A stretch of DNA of 31,111 nt from Liolophura sinensis (lineage: Eukaryota > Mollusca > Polyplacophora > Chitonida > Chitonidae): positions 1-31,111 of the forward strand of contig NW_027018398.1 in assembly GCF_032854445.1 (NCBI RefSeq). Reading direction: 5' to 3'. The position numbers and the translations under genes were made by a program. A model generated the notes under the pieces. It was not told the origin of the DNA. It ran no database searches and was given only the letters and a program-made list of their open reading frames with translations. Below are positions 30,979 to 31,111 of the stretch, piece after piece (positions within the stretch are counted from its first letter, which is position 1; every line of letters starts with the position of its first letter).

Positions 30979-31111
30979 ATGGAAACCAGGGAAATTTGCA
31001 ATTTTTCAACAGCTGCCGATGCCTGGCTCAATTCCGCATCTTTTGGCACCTTACTGAAGTGGGTCAGTGTTCAGTTGTACTTTTTACAGCAGACTGTATC
31101 AAGTACCTTGT
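30979..31111 (+). repeat. Monomer M59, type A, first 133 bp
   Basis: Head gggaaattt, type A sector, up to caagtaccttgt, where the window ends inside the unit. Confidence 0.93.

Larger units (their letters stand above)
1..31111 (+). repeat. 549-bp tandem satellite array
   Basis: The window is filled from edge to edge by direct copies of a 549-bp unit. Anchor motifs recur once per unit: ccatggaaacc, cagactgtatcaagtacc, ctaccgaagggcac, accagtcgcgattgta, gacgtattttgtgacgag and the CACGTG hexamer near the unit end. Units are all in one orientation and no unique DNA or inserted element separates them. Full units range from 523 to 555 bp; four are cut to 335-345 bp. The unit is about 43% GC with about 18 CpGs. 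549 is three times 183, so reading frame is kept from unit to unit, yet stop codons occur in every frame. I do not recognise the family. Location (centromere, pericentromere, subtelomere) and organism cannot be told from the sequence; a eukaryote is inferred from array size and lack of genes. Confidence 0.97.

Noticed and set aside
1-31111. CRISPR array (regular spacing of conserved motifs)
   Set aside because: The whole 549-bp unit repeats, with no short repeat plus unique spacer structure and no cas genes.
1-31111. tRNA, 5S or other Pol III internal promoter in the unit
   Set aside because: No GGTTCGANTCC-type B box and no cloverleaf could be found near any A-box-like stretch.
1-31111. Tandem transposable element or LTR array
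   Set aside because: No terminal repeats, target-site duplications, coding domains or poly(A) tails; units abut directly with no insertion footprint.
1-31111. Inverted or reverse-oriented units
   Set aside because: Every anchor motif was found only on the plus strand; no orientation switch was seen.

Overview
The whole window is one uninterrupted, head-to-tail satellite DNA array. The repeat unit is 549 bp (24 of the 58 unit spacings are exactly 549), about 43% GC from one unit counted by hand, and every unit lies in the same orientation. Taking the A of the conserved ccATGGaaacc as an arbitrary unit start, I place 59 starts (M1 at 20 to M59 at 30979), plus a 19-bp tail of an upstream unit at the left edge. 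Both edges fall inside the array, so it continues on both sides. I see no convincing protein gene, tRNA, rRNA, CRISPR array, transposon or unique sequence. A megabase-type satellite block fits a eukaryotic (centromeric, pericentromeric or subtelomeric) locus. Nothing identifies the species. About 18 CpGs per unit argue weakly against a heavily CpG-depleted vertebrate genome.

Units fall into types defined here by the sector about 80-110 bp after the start. Type A has cttactgaagtggg. Type B has tcatgtgggtctgtgg. Type C has ttataaatgtggg, usually with a ggatattt head, cccaattccacatc and tatgtacaaatggtctgg. Type D has ccttaaaaatgtggg. My count is 27 A, 10 B, 11 C, 6 D, one hybrid (M24) and four internally deleted units (M19, M37, M51, M54). 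Other switches vary partly independently: cagg/gacg in the middle, agaccaggc/agaccaggt/agacgaagc, gctgctggt/gctactagt, gcaaacc/gcaatcc, and the unit end (caattgaatgatc/agatcaatgatc, cccagc/gcgtagc).

Layout. 20-6595: a six-unit higher-order repeat present twice, itself made of related three-unit blocks (A, A with ggatattt head, D). 6596-9885: a three-unit block (C, D, B) present twice. 9886-20957: irregular mosaic containing a second copy of the M18-M21 block at M30-M33, several 542-bp units with a shared 7-bp deletion, and truncated units M19 and M37. 21507-27000: a four-unit higher-order repeat of 2197-2198 bp, two full copies and half of a third. 27001-31111: re-used blocks, with M51-M52 matching M37-M38 and M57-M58 matching M46-M47, plus truncated units M51 and M54.

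The array therefore looks like layered block duplications, unequal exchange and conversion-like mosaics. The first ~9.3 kb and about 23.5-25.4 kb also carry an excess of private 1-2 nt indels, which look more like assembly error than evolution. All type and block assignments were made by eye, not by computed alignment.
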